A DNA stretch of 30,809 nucleotides from IMG/VR virus record IMGVR_UViG_3300008453_000819, positions 1 to 30,809 of that record; one strand, given 5' to 3'. A model generated the notes under the pieces. It made no database searches. It saw only the letters and a list, made by a program, of their open reading frames with translations, and had not been told where the DNA came from. Source of the stretch: a virus. This document shows, in pieces, positions 29,133 through 30,809 of this stretch (the first letter of the stretch is position 1; the number at the start of each line of letters is the position of its first letter). The position numbers and the translations under genes are program-made.

Positions 29133-29457
29133 ATTTTTTAAATCCGATATTATTCAAGAAGAACTTGAAGAAATTAATAATCTTCAAGAACAAATCTATG
29201 GAAGTATCCTTACCTTTGGTGTAATGGATAATGAAACCAAGAAAGAACACGTTGAAAAGTTACAGACCTTGCTAGAAAAGCAAAGGATCATGTATACTAG
29301 ATTGTCTCTTTCAGATGACCCACAGGCGGTTGAGATGAAAGAGAATCTTCGCAAATCGGTAGCACTGATGGGATTCCCACCAGAGACCGATATGCAAGTT
29401 TTATTCGACAGTATGAATCAGACAATCGAATCCCTCAAGCAATATCTTGACGACTGA
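29125..29457 (+). CDS. DUF1825-like protein, 110 aa
   Basis: M-S-E-F-F-K-S-D-I-I-Q-E-E-L-E-E-I, then Y-G-S-I-L-T-F-G-V-M-D-N-E-T-K-K-E-H-V-E-K-L-Q and an end D-M-Q-V-L-F-D-S-M-N-Q-T. This follows the pattern of the cyanobacterial DUF1825 family in length and order. All-helical, cytosolic, role unknown. It is placed between gp59 and gp32, so a link to DNA replication is possible. The gp32 promoter -35 lies at its stop codon. A host origin of the gene is likely from the family distribution I recall. Confidence 0.75.
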   Translation: MSEFFKSDIIQEELEEINNLQEQIYGSILTFGVMDNETKKEHVEKLQTLLEKQRIMYTRLSLSDDPQAVEMKENLRKSVALMGFPPETDMQVLFDSMNQTIESLKQYLDD

Positions 29458-29475
29458 GGGCATCCCTGTTATACT
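29447..29475 (+). promoter_or_regulatory. sigma-70-like promoter of gp32
   Basis: TTGACG at 29447-29452, 17-nt spacer, TATACT at 29470-29475. The leader would be about 38 nt and includes repeated AATCC(G) words (AATCCCCCGAATCC, AATTAATCC, GGTAATCC) just before the gene. In T4, gp32 represses its own translation through its leader; the repeats here could serve a similar purpose but that is a guess. Confidence 0.75.
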
Positions 29476-29518
29476 ATCCGAGTAATCCCCCGAATCCAAT
29501 TAATCCGAGGTAATCCAA

Positions 29519-30448
29519 ATGTCTTTCGCAGACCTTAAGAAGCAATCTAAGCTTGGCTCCCTGACCGCAAAACTGGTCAAGGAAGTCGAAAAAATGAATA
29601 ACAATGGCGGTTCCAGTGGCGATGAGCGCCTGTGGAAACTAGAATGTGATAAGAGCGGCAATGGTTATGCCGTCATCCGTTTCCTGCCTGCTCCGAACGG
29701 TGAGGACCTTCCGTTCGTGAAACTCTACAGTCACGCATTCCAAGGTCCTGGTGGTTGGTATATTGAGAACTCTCTGACCACTCTGGGTCAGAAGGATCCT
29801 GTGTCTGAGCACAACACGATGCTGTGGAACAACGGCACTGATGTGGGTAAAGAACAGGCACGTAAACAGAAGCGTAAACTGACTTACATTGCTAACATCT
29901 ATGTGGTCAAGGATCCCGCTAACCCCTCTAACGAAGGTAAAGTCTTCCTGTATAAGTTCGGTAAGAAGATCTTCGACAAACTCACTGCTGCGATGCAACC
30001 TGAGTTTGAGGATGAGGAAGCAATTGATCCGTTCGATTTCTGGCAGGGTGCTAACTTCAAACTGAAGGCAAAGAACGTTGCTGGTTATCGTAACTACGAC
30101 TCCAGTGAGTTTGCTCGTCCCGATGCTCTTCTGGAAGATGACGATGCGATGGAAGCAATCTGGAAGAAGCAGTATTCTCTCGCTGAACTTGTTGCTGCTG
30201 ATCAGTTCAAGTCTTATGATGATCTGAAGAAGCGCCTTGACTATGTTCTTGGTAACAAGGGCACTCCTCGCTATCAAGATCCTGATGAGGGTGAAGAAGA
30301 AGAATACACTCGTGGTTCTTCCCGTGAACTCACGGAAGATCTTCGTGGAGAACTGAATTCTCTTCAACCTACTCGCACTGTATCTTCTGCTGACGAAGAT
30401 GAGGATGATGATACTCTTTCTTACTTTGCACGACTTGCTGAAGAGTGA
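29519..30448 (+). CDS. gp32: single-stranded DNA-binding protein gp32
   Basis: 309 residues, near T4 gp32 (301). Basic N-terminal segment for self-association (A-D-L-K-K-Q-S-K-L-G-S-L). The core has G-Y-A-V-I-R-F-L-P-A-P and K-R-K-L-T-Y-I-A-N-I-Y-V-V-K-D-P, then N-E-G-K-V-F-L-Y-K-F-G-K-K-I-F-D-K, matching T4 closely. An acidic C-terminal tail (D-E-D-E-D-D-D, then L-A-E-E) binds partner proteins. The T4 zinc Cys cluster is missing: the C-P-V-C site reads D-P-V-S here. It coats ssDNA in replication and recombination with gp59 and the exonuclease region. GC content is higher than in neighbours, as for a highly expressed gene. Confidence 0.95.
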   Translation: MSFADLKKQSKLGSLTAKLVKEVEKMNNNGGSSGDERLWKLECDKSGNGYAVIRFLPAPNGEDLPFVKLYSHAFQGPGGWYIENSLTTLGQKDPVSEHNTMLWNNGTDVGKEQARKQKRKLTYIANIYVVKDPANPSNEGKVFLYKFGKKIFDKLTAAMQPEFEDEEAIDPFDFWQGANFKLKAKNVAGYRNYDSSEFARPDALLEDDDAMEAIWKKQYSLAELVAADQFKSYDDLKKRLDYVLGNKGTPRYQDPDEGEEEEYTRGSSRELTEDLRGELNSLQPTRTVSSADEDEDDDTLSYFARLAEE

Positions 30449-30513
30449 AGTATAATCAAATCTGCCTAATACTTTTAGTTGTAGCAGCATACATTAATTT
30501 ACTGTTCAAGTGA
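30445..30513 (+). CDS. possible 22-residue membrane peptide
   Basis: GTG at 30445 overlaps the gp32 stop, and TGA at 30511-30513 overlaps the GTG of the next gene, both as GTGA. It encodes MKYNQICLILLVVAAYINLL then F-K: a single hydrophobic helix with a basic end. The double overlap is the main support; no better ribosome binding site is seen than sequence at the gp32 end. Confidence 0.4.
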   Translation: MKYNQICLILLVVAAYINLLFK

Positions 30514-30809
30514 AAACAGATTATTACATTGACCGTGTAAGTAAATCCGAAGCCGCAGAGTTACTTCTGCGGTTTCATTATCTTAAGGACTTTTCTAAAG
30601 GATTTAAGAGCGGATATAACTACGGTTTATATGAGAGCAATGATTTTAGCCCACTGAATATTGGTGGTATTAAAGGAGTCTGTATCTTTACAGGTCTCCC
30701 TGTCCCAGAAGTAGCACAAGGAGCATTTGGACTAGCACGAAATGAGCAAGAAGGACTCTTTGAACTTTCACGCCTTTGCGTACACCCTGAAACCCAACGA
30801 GCAGAATAT
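30510..30809 (+). CDS. GNAT/Mom-like protein, N-terminal part (3' end outside window)
   Basis: First 100 residues visible, from GTG 30510. R-F-H-Y-L-K is followed by Y-N-Y-G-L-Y, I-K-G-V-C-I-F-T-G-L-P-V-P and F-E-L-S-R-L-C-V-H-P-E. The S-R-L-x-V-x-P segment and the preceding strands recall GNAT-fold proteins of the phage Mu Mom type, which modify adenines in DNA to block restriction. The catalytic part is beyond the window, so the modification is unproven. It follows gp32 and the tiny membrane peptide by overlapping codons. Confidence 0.6.
   Translation, partial: MKTDYYIDRVSKSEAAELLLRFHYLKDFSKGFKSGYNYGLYESNDFSPLNIGGIKGVCIFTGLPVPEVAQGAFGLARNEQEGLFELSRLCVHPETQRAEY

Noticed and set aside
29639-30490. 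283-codon frame on the - strand opposite gp32
   Set aside because: Mirror of a GC-richer, codon-biased gp32 gene; no start signal and no protein family.

Overview
The window reads as part of the genome of a T4-like cyanophage, a myovirus of marine Synechococcus or Prochlorococcus. It is AT-rich and every gene lies on the + strand. Genes are packed with ATGA or TAATG overlaps. It carries recognisable T4-type replication and late-transcription genes (gp32, gp59, gp33) beside genes typical of cyanophages (phoH, thyX, glutaredoxin, a PD-(D/E)XK nuclease, a DUF1825-like protein). No tRNA or rRNA gene and no CRISPR array was seen.

Layout. 1-1294: the end of a small membrane protein, three small unknown genes and an HNH endonuclease. 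1347-10514: a fiber/adhesin block of three short fiber-type proteins and one 2446-residue adhesin. The adhesin has four collagen-like Gly-X-Y shafts separated by three copies of a beta-type domain, then 24 cysteine-rich 17-residue repeats and a peptidase S74-type chaperone end. 10555-14651: a first glycan cassette (GT2, GT2+methyltransferase, GT9-like, sulfotransferase). 14863-17106: a second collagen-like fiber with a tail-collar-type tip, a Cys protein and a tail-fiber assembly chaperone. 17108-21418: a second glycan cassette (short oxygenase-like fragment, GT2+methyltransferase, UDP-galactopyranose mutase, GT2 and a 2OG-Fe(II) oxygenase). 21421-24752: glutaredoxin, small membrane and unknown genes, and a run of very small genes. 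24749-30809: thyX, an HNH endonuclease, phoH, exonuclease, gp33, an M15-like peptidase, gp59, a DUF1825-like gene, gp32, a possible 22-residue membrane peptide and the start of a GNAT/Mom-like protein.

How the genes fit together. The fibers and their chaperone build the host-recognition apparatus. The flanking enzymes could make and attach a methylated, sulfated, galactofuranose-containing glycan, either on the Thr/Ser-rich collagen shafts or on the host envelope. The right-hand block covers nucleotide supply (thyX, glutaredoxin), DNA handling (gp32, gp59, exonuclease) and late transcription (gp33). Sigma-70-like promoters are unusually clear: one perfect TTGACA-17-TATAAT at 12459, and several TTGAC(T/G)-17-TATAAT-like sites.

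The most striking element is at 23061-23517. Two tandem RNA units look like glutamine-type (glnA/Downstream-peptide) aptamers. In each, the two aptamer halves lie on either side of a complete small ORF. The P2 arms differ between the copies but stay complementary, the two encoded peptides are themselves related, and a 13-bp hairpin just upstream would mask the first aptamer strand. A second notable element is a perfect late promoter sitting in the loop of an 11-bp hairpin in front of the HNH gene behind thyX. This matches the layout known for T4 I-TevI. Third, three intrinsic terminators carry the -35 box of the next promoter inside their loops.
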